NCBI RefSeq assembly: GCF_052324685.1
Contig: NC_135220.1
Coordinates: 8,977,820 to 9,041,819 of the forward strand
Source: Brachyhypopomus gauderio
Lineage: Eukaryota > Chordata > Actinopteri > Gymnotiformes > Hypopomidae
Length of the DNA stretch: 64,000 nucleotides
Reading direction: 5' to 3'
Positions within the stretch are counted from its first letter, which is position 1, and every line of letters starts with the position of its first letter. Positions 35,863 through 46,529 of this stretch are shown piece after piece. The notes below the pieces were generated by a model. The model saw only the letters and a list, made by a program, of their open reading frames with translations, had not been told where the DNA came from and did not search any database. The position numbers were made by a program, and so were the translations under genes.

Positions 35863-37912
35863 ATTCAACTGAGGCACTAAAGGCCCAAAAGATCAAAACA
35901 AAATGTATTGGCAAAATGATTCAGATCATAGAAGTTAATCAAATGCTGTGATTAGCTTTGTATGTGTGTGTTTGTGTGTTTTTTCATGTATGCATTAAGG
36001 GCTTTGTTGGTTGGCTTGAGCCAATGAATACAGCTGAAGTAGAATTTTGTTTCTAGGCCATACAGTGTGGAAGATATATGCAAAATAATTCAGACCATAC
36101 AACTAAATCAAATGCTGAGATTAGGTTAAAAGCACTGACCCAGGGGCCTAGTCAAATAAATATACCTTTGGCTGAATTTGACTGAAGTTGTGATCATAGC
36201 AGCAGGGGAGCTCTTGTTAATGCCCCACATGTAAACCCCACTCTTTAACCCTTTTCATTTAGCTGACAAAATCTGTCACATGTGAATCTCAAACAAACCA
36301 AAGAGTGATGGCTTAGTATACAATAAAATAACACAAATATTCTTATCTCTGCCTGTTCATGATGTTCTCATCCCTACTCTGACATGTTCTCACTGTTGTG
36401 CCCTTAGTAGGGAGGCCACTAGGAATGTGTATCTAACAAGACTTTGATGATAAGTAAAGCATGCAGTTATTTAGAGGTTGTGTGTGAAATGTGAATTACA
36501 TGTGTCTGTCCTCTCTTATGTCATTTCAGGATGTATAGAGGGCATGTGTTGAGAGTGTGGATGGAAAAATGAAGCTAAATATCAGATAGTGTGTTGGAAA
36601 TGGCTAGAGAAATGTATATATGTAGCATATAGGAAGTCCTGTGTGAGGGTGTGTGGAAAAAAGAAGTTAAATATCTGTATATTAGTCACTGGGTAATTGG
36701 TAGTAATGGCTAGAATTAGTGTGTATGTGAAACCTATAGGCCAGAGAGGCCTTTGTTTTTGTGAGTGCATGTGAAAGAGAGAGAGGGAGGAGGGAGAGCC
36801 CAAGGGTTGTAAAGTGTTAGAAGCATGGGGGAGTGGAGGAGGGGGGCAGCGTGTGTGAGAATGGCAAACGTGCGTGTCTTATTCAACTGAGGCAATAAAG
36901 GCCCAAAAGATCAAAATAAAATGTATTGGCAAAATGATTCAGATCATAGAAGTTAATCAAATGCTGTGATTAGCTTTGTATGTGTGTGTTTGTGTGTTTT
37001 TTCATGTATGCAGTAAGGGCTTCTTGAGGCTTTTTTGGTTAGCTTGAGCAAAGGAATACAGCTGAAGTAGAATTTTGTTTCTAGGCCATACAGTGTGGAA
37101 GATATTAGCAAAATGATTCAGACCATACAACTAAATCAAATGCTGAGATTAGGTTAAAAGCACTGACACACTGACCCAGGGGCCTAGTCAAATAAATATA
37201 CCTTTGGCTGAATTTGTCAGAAGTTGTGAACATAGCAGCAGGAGAGCTCTTGTTAATGCCCCACATGTAAACCCCACTCTTTAACCCTTTTCATTTAGCT
37301 GACAAAATCTGTCACATGTGAATCTCAAACAAACCAAAGAGTGATGGCTTACTATACAATAAAATAACACAAATATTCTTATCTTTGCCTGTTCATGATG
37401 TTCTCATCCCTACTCTGACATGTTCTCACTGTTGTGCCCATAGTAGGGAGGCCACTAGGAATGTGTATCTAACAAGACTTTGATGATAAGTAAAGCATGC
37501 AGTTATATAGAGGTTGTGTGTGAAATGTGAATTACATATCTCTGTCCTCTCTTATGTCATTTCAGGATGTATAGAGGGCATGAGTTGAGAGTGTGGATGG
37601 AAAAGTGAAGCTAAATATCAGTTAGTGTGTTGGAAATGGCTAGAGAAATGTATATATGAAGCATATAGGAAGTCCTGTGTGAGGGTGTGTGGAAAAAAAG
37701 AAGCTAAATATCTGTATATTAGTCACTGGGTAATTGGTAGTAATGGCTAGAATTTGTGTGTATGTAAAACCTATAGGTCAGAGAGGCCTTTGTTTTTGTG
37801 AGTGCATGTGAAAGAGAGAGAGGGAGGAGGGAGAGCCCATGGGTTGTAAAATGTTAGAAGGGTGGGGGAGTGGAGGAGGGGGGCAGCGTGTGCGAGAATG
37901 GCACGTGCGTGT
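35863..37912 (+). repeat. Tandem duplication of about 1 kb
   Basis: Both halves run from ATTCAACTGAGGC through GCATGTGAAAGAGAGAGAGGG to GTGGAGGAGGGGGGCAGCGTG, with the second starting at 36881. Differences are scattered single bases and short indels, so the duplication is recent relative to the cassette family. Confidence 0.9.
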
Positions 37913-38415
37913 GGGCTGAGCAGCTCTCGTCTTCTCCCTGCACAGCTCAGTATGGAAAATGAAAATATTTACTGTAGAGCTGTTTGTGGACGGATTTGGC
38001 TCAAAATTGGCACATCACACCACAATGGTCATGTGAATGTGGATGTCAATTTTCATAACAATCAGACATACTATGGCGTAGTTATTGAACTGTGAATTTG
38101 ATGTGTTACGATGGTAGCATTATGATGCATATGAAAAATATTAATTTGTGAAAACCTTAGGATTTTCTCCCTAATCTTAGCATTTCAGAGTCTGCTGAGT
38201 ATTACAAGGTGTGATTTAAAGGTGATGGAGTTAAAATGCTAGGACTAGTATGAAAATGACAAGTTATATATATTTGATAATAGTGAAAAAGTGGTACATT
38301 TTTGCAAAGCACATGTAATTAGAAAGTTGCTAGGAATTCTGCATACAATCATATGAGTGCAAGCATTTCTTGATAAATGAAAATATGTAGGAGAAATTCT
38401 GGATTTTCTAGTATA

Positions 38416-38429
38416 GCGCCACCTAGTGG
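38416..38429 (-). promoter_or_regulatory. CTCF-like core motif, cassette 2
   Basis: The same 14-mer GCGCCACCTAGTGG in the same orientation as in units 1 and 3, although the flanks here have diverged. Confidence 0.5.
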
Positions 38430-39350
38430 TGCAATTCCCTTCTAACATGAGTATGTCTTAGAGGGTGTGTACATGAACATACCATGTCAGTTTCATGTGT
38501 ATGTACCTATGGTAAGTCTGTCAAATGGCCAATTAATTCAAATAAAAATTAATTGGCTCATGGCGGCCATGTTTTTTGAGTGATGAGGTCATCATTGTGT
38601 GCCTTGATACCACTTGGGCCCCTGATGATGCCTGTAAAGTTTGGGCTTGATGTGACTAATGGTTTCTGAGAAACAAATTTCCCCATGTTATAGCGCCCCC
38701 TATTGGACAATCGTGGCCAGCTTTGACCTGTGACCTCTGAGTCATGTGCCCTAACAACTGATAAATTTTCATAAAGATAGGTCAAAGCATTGCTGAGATA
38801 TAGCTGCTGAAGTCAATTTGGCCACGCCTCAGAGCTATTGATTGACATGTGACAACCAGACTGTATACCAATGTCACAGTTTTGTTGATGTTCCTTGATA
38901 ATGAGATTCTTGTGAATATTTTGACACCAAGATTGTGGTGATCAGATGAAAAACCAGGGACTAGTATAAAAAAGTAGGTTTTGCATATTATGCAAATTAG
39001 CAAAAAATCTAAGTAGGCGGAGCTTAATGGTTCTTGAGGCTTTTTTGTTTGTCTGGAGCCAAGGAATGCACCTGAAGTGGAATTTTGTTTCTAGGACCTA
39101 CGGGGTGGGAGATATGAACCCAAACGCAAAATGCTGCGCTATAGCGCCACCATCAGGCCAATGTGGGTGTCTGTACTTTAGCACGGTCCCGCAAACAGAC
39201 TACACCATTCTGCCAAGATTGGTCTTCCTGGGCCTTACGGTCTAGGCTGCAGTATGCGTTTTATGCGGAGAAAAATAATAATAATAAGAAGAAAAAGAAA
39301 AATCCGAGCAATTACAATAGGTTTCCCACACTACGTGTGTGAACCCTAAA

Positions 39351-41320
39351 TAGCCGCAAGCGGCAATTGGCGGGTTCACACACGAATAGGCCACTTGGCT
39401 TCAATAGGCAATAGACCCAATAGGTCCTTTAGACCCAAAAGAAGCTGTTTGAGTGGAAAAAATGCACAAATAAATCAATGTGCAAAAAAATGTTCAATTG
39501 GGGCACTAAAGGCCCAAAAGGATCAAAATAATGTGTATTGGCAAAATGATTCAAATCACAGAACTAAATCACATGCTGAGATCAGCTTTGTGTGTGTGTT
39601 TGTGTGGTATTTCATGTGAGAAATAGTTTTCAGTCCGTTCCGATGTTTGGCCACTAGATGGAGCCCAAGTACTACCATACTGATATCTCATTAATCTCAG
39701 TAATGCAATATGACATTTTGGTGAATTAAAAGGTTCATTTCTGGTCAGGCAGTGCACTTTTTGTTATAAGATGCAATTGCAATGTTATAGAACTTATTGA
39801 TCTGGATCATACAAGACCAATTACTTGTCTGTATTCTGCATAACAAGATTGCAGCATGAGTTTTTATGTTTTCTTAGGTTTTTGGGTACTGTAGCGCCCC
39901 CGACAGGCCAATTTGAACCAAACTTGGCATACCTCACAAGGACTTCAGGATATAAAAGCCTTTCAAATTGGGAATTGATTGCATACATGGTTTATGAGTT
40001 ATAGCAATATAGGTCATATATGGCATGGCCACAATGATATAATGGGAAAATGGACCAATCAGAAAAATAAAAATCCAACATTTTTTTACTCAGTTTTTAC
40101 CTACAGAGTCTACTGATTATGGTCATAGCAATTTTTCCATAATTGGATCAAATTCCTATGACTAGTTTGTAAATAGCTATTTTCAAACAATAGATGAATG
40201 TGACAAAAGTATGCATTTTTTAATAGGACTTGTAATTGCAAAGTTGTCAGGTCTACTGCAAGGAATAAAATGAAACAAGTTGCATGTTCCTAAGTGAAAA
40301 TTTGGAGGAGTTATGCATGATTTTCACAAATAGCGCCACCTAGTGGCCATATGTTTTAAAACTGCACAGCATGACACATAGTCCTGAGATATGCACAGTG
40401 GTGAGGTTTCATGTTGTTTGGCCAATGGTAAGTCTGTCAAATGGCCAATTATTTCAAATAAAAATTAATTGGCTCATGGCGGCCATGTTTTTTGAGTGAT
40501 GATGTCATCATTGTGTGTCTTGATATCACTTGGGCCCCTGATGATGCCTGTAAAGTTTTGGCTTGATGTGACTAATGGTTTCTGAGAAACAGTTTTTCCC
40601 ATGTTATAGCGCCCCCTATTGGACAATCGTGGCCAGCTTTGACCTATGACCTCGGAGTCATGTGCCCTAACAACTGTTAAAATTTTATGAAGATCGGTCA
40701 AAGCGTTGCTGAGATATGGCTGTTTAAGTAAATTTGGCCACGCCTTGGAGCTATTGATTGACATGTGTCAGCCAGACTATATGCAAATCTCAAAATGTTT
40801 TTAAGCAACTTTGATAATGAGATTCTCCTGAATATTTTGACACCAAAGTTGTGGTGATCCGATAAAAATCCAGGGACTAGTATAAAAAAGTAGGTTTTGC
40901 ATATTATGCAAATTAGCAAAAAATCTAAGTAGGCGGAGCTTAATGGTTCTTGAGGCTTTTTTGTTTGGCTTGAGCCAAGGAATCCATCAGAAGTGGAATT
41001 TTGTTTCTAGGCCCTACGGTTTGGGAGATATGGACCAAAACGCAAAATGGTGCGCTATAGCGCCACCATCAGGCCAATGTGGGTCTCTGTGCTTTAGCAC
41101 GGTCTCGCAAAGAGACTACACCATCCTGCCAAGTTTGGTCTCCCTGGGCCTTACGGTCTAGGCTGCAGTATGCGTTTTATCAGTAGAAAAATAATAATAA
41201 GAAAGAAAGAAAAAACCCGACAATAACAATAGGTTTCCCACACTGTGTGTGTGAACCCTAATAAGAAAGAAAAAACCCGACAATTACAATAGGTTTCCCA
41301 CACTACGTGTGTGAACCCTA
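39351..41320 (+). repeat. Cassette unit 3
   Basis: A near copy of unit 1 from TAGCCGCAAGCGGC through TAGCGCCACCTAGTGG (40333-40346) and the GCAGTATGCGTTTTAT tail. Two direct copies of an AATAGGTTTCCCACAC...GTGTGAACCC end block follow (to about 41320). Confidence 0.9.
40333..40346 (-). promoter_or_regulatory. CTCF-like core motif, cassette 3
   Basis: A third exact copy of GCGCCACCTAGTGG in the same orientation, about 5.5 kb from the first copy. Confidence 0.5.
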
Positions 41321-41502
41321 ATAATATATATATTTTTAAACGAAGTTTTAAAAGGGCACTTTTGTTGATAAAGGGCAGAGTTGGTGGTGCTTTAGCACCT
41401 GATGTCTATGTCTGCACGCATATACCTGTGGTCCAGCTGGGCGACCGTCTGCCATGATACCAGTAACCAAATTGCCGCGCTGTGTGACTGTTCAACTGAT
41501 GC

Positions 41503-41856
41503 CGCTGAACGTTCACAGCACGCCTTTCGCTCTTGGCCACGCCTTTTTCCCCGCCCCACACAGAGGGTAAAACCGGAGCAAAGAAAAGAGAGAAGCGCAA
41601 AAAAAAATTATGAACGTAAAATGCGAGACGCAAAGAAAAACAGTGACGCGCAAACAAAAGAAAGAAACGCAAAAGGGAGAAAGTATTGCAAAAAAAAAGC
41701 AGCAACATAAAATGTGAAACGCAAAGAAAAGAAAGAAACGCAAAAGAGGTAAAGTATTGCAGAAATAAATTAGGAACGTAGAATGCAAAATGCTAATCTT
41801 ATATTTGCGATATTATTATTTTTTTCGTCACCATTAAAGACCCTAATTTGACTCCA
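41503..41856. repeat. Right arm of 350-bp inverted repeat
   Basis: The reverse complement of 33277-33628 with few differences, starting CGCTGAACGTTCACAGC and ending CCCTAATTTGACTCCA. The arms bracket the 7.9-kb cassette array. Confidence 0.92.
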
Positions 41857-42453
41857 TACACAATAAAATGCCCACAGGATCCCACATCAAAAATTGAAAA
41901 ATGCTCATAGGATCCCACAATTTAAAAGTAAGTGCTCACAGGATCCAACTATTCAAAATACAGTGCCCACCAGATCCCACTATTCACAATAAACTGCCCA
42001 CAGGTTGCCACAACTCAAAATAAAGTATAAAATGACCACAGGATCCCACATCTCAAAATAAAACAAAATGCGCACAGGAATCCACTATTTAAAACCCTCA
42101 CAGGATACAACTATTCAAAATGCAGTGCCCACAGGATTCCACTTTTCACAATAAAATGTCCACAGGATTCCACAGAACCTGATAGATAGAAGATTTAAAG
42201 ATAGAACAATCTCATCCTTTTGGGAAAAAAAGTGCACCAGATTACGACCTGATTATGAGACAATGGAAAGGGCGCGCGCAAGGCAAGGCCATGCAATTGG
42301 CCTTCAGTTCTGGGACTCGAAGTTTAAATTTCTGCCCACATTTAATTTTTCACCATCAATATTTTTTTACTCAGTAATTTGAGGCCGTTCAAATGTAGTG
42401 AAGTGAAACTACTTCGGTCAAAATGTACTCAAGTAAAAGTAAAAATTACATAT

Positions 42454-43281
42454 TGTAACGACTCTAACTCAGAGGGAGCAGGGGGCGGACACAATTGCGG
42501 AGAGAAACCATTTAATATGTGTGTGCTCTCGAAGGAGCGAACAAGAGACAAACAACCGATCGACATATCAGACTTAGACTTAGACTTACGAGCACGACGG
42601 GGCATAATGAATAAAGAACGAACAAAAACAATAACACTTCAATTATAACTCTAGAGATATACAAAACACAGACACAACTCAAACTCACTAGACAAGAACT
42701 TACTAAACACCAAATACACTTCTACCTTCAATTAAAGGAAACCAACTAAACAAAACCAAGTATGACACTCTGGACTGACTTCAACACAAAACACTACGAC
42801 AGATAACGTAGATCCTACGACGTACAACTACGAAAACACGCACGACTAACCAAGAGACTTGACTTCGAAACGGTCTTACATTTCCACAAATGAACAGGGA
42901 CAAAGAAGGAAAACACCAAAGAACTAAAACACGAATCACGAGGAAAAGCAAAACATAACACTTACGCACACAGACCGAAAGTAACACTCTGGAATGACCA
43001 AGAAACACCACCAGGATTTAACGTAATATAACAGACAAGACTTGAACATGAAACTCTGCCGAGACGCACATACATAGAAACAATCACCAGCAACTCAGGA
43101 AACAAAAGCAGGCATCTAAATACTAAAACCAGAGAACCCTTAATTACATACAGGTGAAACTAATGACTCAGAACAAGGGGATGAACATAACGTGGAAACT
43201 ACGTAAAAGTGCACATGGAAAAGGAAAACAAAACCAACAAGTCCATGATTGACATGGGGGGGGGCGGGACCACATGTTACA
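42454..43281 (-). repeat. 3' LTR of the gag-only element
   Basis: 828 bp, the same length and nearly the same sequence as the copy at 45553-46380. It is the 3' LTR in the - strand orientation, next to the polypurine tract. Confidence 0.93.
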
Positions 43282-43604
43282 GAACCCCCCTCCAGAGCGC
43301 GCAACACCGGGGCGCGCTCAAAAACAAAAAAAAAAAACACAACCCAGGGACACTGAACAGCCAAAACAAAGAGGCACTAACAAGAAAACCAGAAAGCAAA
43401 ACCGGACAATACATAGGACCCAACAACCTGGCAAAAAAGACCACAGCCCAGGGACCAAACCTCAAGAACACTAGACACAAGACCAGACACTGACAGGCCA
43501 CAAAAAAAAAAAAAACCAAAACCAGACAGCCAAGTACAGGACATCGGGCAAAACACCGGCGAGTCACAGGCCAGGGGAAGACAAAAACAGAACAAAAGAA
43601 ACAA

Positions 43605-45704
43605 CTAGGGAGCAGGAGAAGGCATACAAGGGGAAGTGGAACAAAAAGACACAGGACCAGGGCCAAAAACCGAAGCAAGGATCGTAAAAAAAATGCCAAA
43701 AACGACTGACACCGACACAGGAACCAAAAAAAGGCGTACACCAGAAACAGGCACCCGGACAGGGACAACCCTAACTACGCCAGACAGTACAACAGGAACA
43801 GGCATCAATACATAAACCGGGGAGTTCACAAAGACAGGAACGAACAGTACACCAGGAAACACATTAGGCACAGAATTAGTGACAAAATCAGGAACACTGT
43901 CACACTTCTGACGACCTACGTCGACACCCATAGCGGAAGTCCGAGTATGACTAGGAGTCCATACTTGGCTCAAACGAGGCGAAGAATCCGAAGAGGGCGG
44001 AACCGTCCTGGGAGTTGGCCCGACGGTCCCCAGAATGGGCCCGACAGCCTCTGGACAACGCAGTGTGGGTTCCTGAACAGACCTCAATCCCGTCTCCAGA
44101 ACAGGCCCCTGATGGACCCCTTGAACATGAATCACGGGAGAAGGAGGAAGAAACGACCCCTTACGGACCGTGTGGGCAGGAGCCGTGCGCTGGCGGGCCG
44201 CGGGGACAGGAGCCGTGCGCTGGCGGGCCGCGGGGACAGGAGCCGTGCGCTGGCGGGCCGCGGGGACAGGAGCCGTGCGCTGGCGGGCCGCGGGGACAGG
44301 AGCCGGGCGCTGGCGGGCCGCGGGGACAGGAGCCGTGCGCTGGCGGGCCGCGGGGACAGGAGCCGGGCGCTGGCGGGCCGCGGGGACAGGGAATTTCCTC
44401 TCTTGGACCATAGGGGAGGAAAGCAAACCCGATCCCTCCAAGGTCGGGGAATCCCAAACTGAGGACGCACCCGAAAGATCAGAGGCAGGTATGGAGGCAA
44501 ACCAGGAGCCGTTTGGGTCTGGTACAGCGGCAGCCGGGGTGACACCGGAGAGCATGGAGGCGGCGACTGCCCTCAGGCTCACTGGAGACCCGCTCTGGGC
44601 CACTGGAGACGTGGGAGACCCGCTCTGGGCCACTGGAGACGTGGGAGACCCGCTCTGGGCCACTGGAGACGTGCGAGACCCGCTCTGGGCCACTGGAGAC
44701 GTGCGAGACCCGCTCTGGGCCACTGGAGACGTGGGCAAGAGTAACCCCTTTGGGGCTGCGCAAGCAGAAGCTGAGCGGCTCCTCAGAGGTGGCGCAGCCG
44801 ACAGAGAGCCGCTCGGGGAATCACTGGCAAGTGCATCAACGGCGGCCGTGGAGACGCCAGAGAGCGTTGCGGCGGCCGTGGAGACGCCAGAGAGCGTTGC
44901 GGCGGCCGGACACGGGCTAGAGAGCGTTGCTGCAGTTGTGGAAGGATCAGCCAAGATTTCTACAACAGACAGCTTTCCCACGCGTACAATAGGGCAGTCC
45001 AAATGGGCTTGGAATGCCCGATGTCCATATACATAGTTCATAGCGCAATCCGTTTCAAGCACATCACGCCCCATTACAGAAAAACCCGTCGGGTAGAGAC
45101 TCTGTTCCACCTTTGTCATACCCGGAACAAAACCCCGGGGTCCTGAAATACTGGTGAACCTCTCCTTAATAAGCCTGAAGAAGCCCTGTAAAGTCCAAGG
45201 TTCTGCAGTGCCACGAGACAAAACATCGTCTGCCCAATCTAAAGCACTCTGCCTTAATCTTGATCTCACATATAGGACTTTAACCGTGTCAGGGGGCTTA
45301 GGACAAGTCACGTGTAGGAAATATATTTCACATTGCATAACAAAAATTCCAATATTATCCTCCTCCCCAGAGTATTCACTAGGAACCGGCATTTTTGAAG
45401 GCAACATTGGTGTTTCACCCTTTTCGTTAATGGCAAGGCCAGACTGAAGTTCATCTAGTTGCATTCTCTTAAACCCATGAATCTCGGGACATAAACTTTT
45501 TACCGGGATCACGTCTGATTCTCCCGCTGTATCCAATAACAGCTGGTGATTATGTAACGACTCTAACTCAGATGGAGCAGGGGGCGGACACAATTGCGGA
45601 GAGAAACCATTTAATATGTGTGTGCTCTCGAAGGAGCGAACAAGAGACAAACAACCGATCGACATATCAGACTTAGACTTAGACTTACGAGCACGACGGG
45701 GCAT
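43605..45704 (-). CDS. Gag-like protein of LTR element, 699 aa
   Basis: A single uninterrupted frame starts MPRRARKSKSKSD inside the 5' LTR. Around residues 115-190 it has the layout of a retrotransposon Gag capsid: PVPSEYSGEEDNIGIFVMQC, EIYFL, VRSRLRQSALDWADDVLSR and FFRLIKERFTSI. The C-terminal half is low complexity, with SPVAQSGS-type decapeptide repeats (five) and PVPAARQR-type decapeptide repeats (eight), both encoded by 30-bp DNA tandems. The tail is hydrophobic and Val/Pro-rich. No CCHC zinc knuckle and no polymerase domains were seen. An earlier downstream ATG would also be possible. Being intact, it could still be expressed. The capsid assignment rests on pattern only. Confidence 0.7.
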   Translation of the reverse strand: MPRRARKSKSKSDMSIGCLSLVRSFESTHILNGFSPQLCPPPAPSELESLHNHQLLLDTAGESDVIPVKSLCPEIHGFKRMQLDELQSGLAINEKGETPMLPSKMPVPSEYSGEEDNIGIFVMQCEIYFLHVTCPKPPDTVKVLYVRSRLRQSALDWADDVLSRGTAEPWTLQGFFRLIKERFTSISGPRGFVPGMTKVEQSLYPTGFSVMGRDVLETDCAMNYVYGHRAFQAHLDCPIVRVGKLSVVEILADPSTTAATLSSPCPAAATLSGVSTAAATLSGVSTAAVDALASDSPSGSLSAAPPLRSRSASACAAPKGLLLPTSPVAQSGSRTSPVAQSGSRTSPVAQSGSPTSPVAQSGSPTSPVAQSGSPVSLRAVAASMLSGVTPAAAVPDPNGSWFASIPASDLSGASSVWDSPTLEGSGLLSSPMVQERKFPVPAARQRPAPVPAARQRTAPVPAARQRPAPVPAARQRTAPVPAARQRTAPVPAARQRTAPVPAARQRTAPAHTVRKGSFLPPSPVIHVQGVHQGPVLETGLRSVQEPTLRCPEAVGPILGTVGPTPRTVPPSSDSSPRLSQVWTPSHTRTSAMGVDVGRQKCDSVPDFVTNSVPNVFPGVLFVPVFVNSPVYVLMPVPVVLSGVVRVVPVRVPVSGVRLFLVPVSVSVVFGIFFTILASVFGPGPVSFCSTSPCMPSPAP
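44165..44395. repeat. 30-bp tandem in gag frame (PVPAARQR repeats)
   Basis: About 7.5 copies of a 30-bp GC-rich unit (GAGCCGTGCGCTGGCGGGCC, GCGGGGACAG). Because 30 is divisible by three, the array keeps the gag frame open and also leaves other frames open on both strands. Confidence 0.95.
44582..44735. repeat. 30-bp tandem in gag frame (SPVAQSGS repeats)
   Basis: Five copies of a 30-bp unit (GACCCGCTCTGGGCCACTGG, AGACGTGGGA) differing only at one or two sites. A two-copy 30-bp tandem (GCGGCCGTGGAGACGCCAGA) lies near 44850-44910. Confidence 0.95.
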
Positions 45705-46380
45705 AATGAATAAAGAACGAACAAAAACAATAACACTTCAATTATAACTCTAGAGATATACAAAACACAGACACAACTCAAACTCACTAGACAAGAACTT
45801 ACTAAACACCAAATACACTTCTACCTTCAATTAAAGGAAACCAACTAAACAAAACCAAGTATGACACTCTGGACTGACTTCAACACAAAACACTACGACA
45901 GATAACGTAGATCCTACGACGTACAACTACGAAAACACGCACGACTAACCAAGAGACTTGACTTCGAAACGGTCTTACATTTCCACAAATGAACAGGGAC
46001 AAAGAAGGAAAACACCAAAGAACTAAAACACGAATCACGAGGAAAAGCAAAACATAACACTTACGCACACAGACCGAAAGTAACACTCTGGAATGACCAA
46101 GAAACACCACCAGGATTTAACGTAATATAACAGACAAGACTTGAACATGAAACTCTGCCGAGACGCACATACATAGAAACAATCACCAGCAACTCAGGAA
46201 ACAAAAGCAGGCATCTAAATACTAAAACCAGAGAACCCTTAATTACATACAGGTGAAACTAATGACTCAGAACAAGGGGATGAACATAACGTGGAAACTA
46301 CGTAAAAGTGCACATGGAAAAGGAAAACAAAACCAACAAGTCCATGATTGACATGGGGGGGGGCGGGACCACATGTTACA
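45553..46380 (-). repeat. 5' LTR of the gag-only element
   Basis: An 828-bp direct repeat of 42454-43281. It contains the ATG (45704-45702) of the long gag frame, which runs out of the LTR into the internal region. Confidence 0.93.
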
Positions 46381-46529
46381 CATATTTCAAACACTACTCA
46401 GAAAATTACAAATTACTCATAAAAAGTACTCAATTACAGTAATGTGAGTAAATGTAATTAGTTACTTTCCACCCCTGCTGGTATCACTCCACTCCACTAT
46501 TAGTTAAACACATTGTAGTTGAAGATTAT

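Larger units (their letters stand above)
35671..39350 (+). repeat. Cassette unit 2, expanded copy
   Basis: It has the same head as unit 1 and the same tail from about 38510 to 39290. The middle instead contains a 1-kb direct duplication (35863-36880 and 36881-37912). It ends with CGTGTGTGAACCC (39334-39346), the reverse complement of the unit head GGGTTCACACACG. Confidence 0.88.
42454..46380 (-). mobile_element. Young gag-only LTR retrotransposon
   Basis: Two direct 828-bp LTRs (42454-43281 and 45553-46380) start TGTAACGACTC and end CATGTTACA on the + strand. A perfect 5-bp duplication CATAT flanks the element (42449-42453, 46381-46385). By eye the LTRs differ at about one base (AGAGGGAGCA against AGATGGAGCA), so insertion was very recent. 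The coding strand is -. The purine tract GGAGGGGGGTTC (43293-43282) abuts the 3' LTR. The 2.27-kb interior holds one long gag-like frame and no protease, reverse transcriptase or integrase. No convincing primer-binding site directly follows the 5' LTR. It must be mobilised by enzymes of another element. Confidence 0.93.
32781..46477. mobile_element. 13.7-kb hAT-bounded composite element
   Basis: The left end CAGAGGTGGAAAG and the right end CTTTCCACCCCTG are inverted repeats. The perfect 8-bp duplication CTGGTATC flanks both sides (32773-32780, 46478-46485), which is diagnostic of hAT insertion. The terminal regions are AGTAAAAGTA-rich on both sides. No transposase frame was found. Inside, from the left, are an inverted-repeat arm (33277-33628), three cassette copies (33816-41320), the second arm (41503-41856), CCACAGGATCCCAC-type short repeats (41870-42180) and an LTR retrotransposon (42454-46380). 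Without the LTR element it is about 9.8 kb, unusually large for a non-autonomous hAT. Confidence 0.85.

Noticed and set aside
43277..43768. - strand 163-codon hydrophobic frame (SGCLFLVYAFFW...)
   Set aside because: It overlaps the gag tail and A-rich + strand DNA; hydrophobicity comes from T-rich codons and no family is recognised.
44015..45036. + strand frames of 132-288 codons opposite gag
   Set aside because: They follow from 30-bp tandem repeats keeping several frames open; the gag frame has the capsid-like segment and element polarity.
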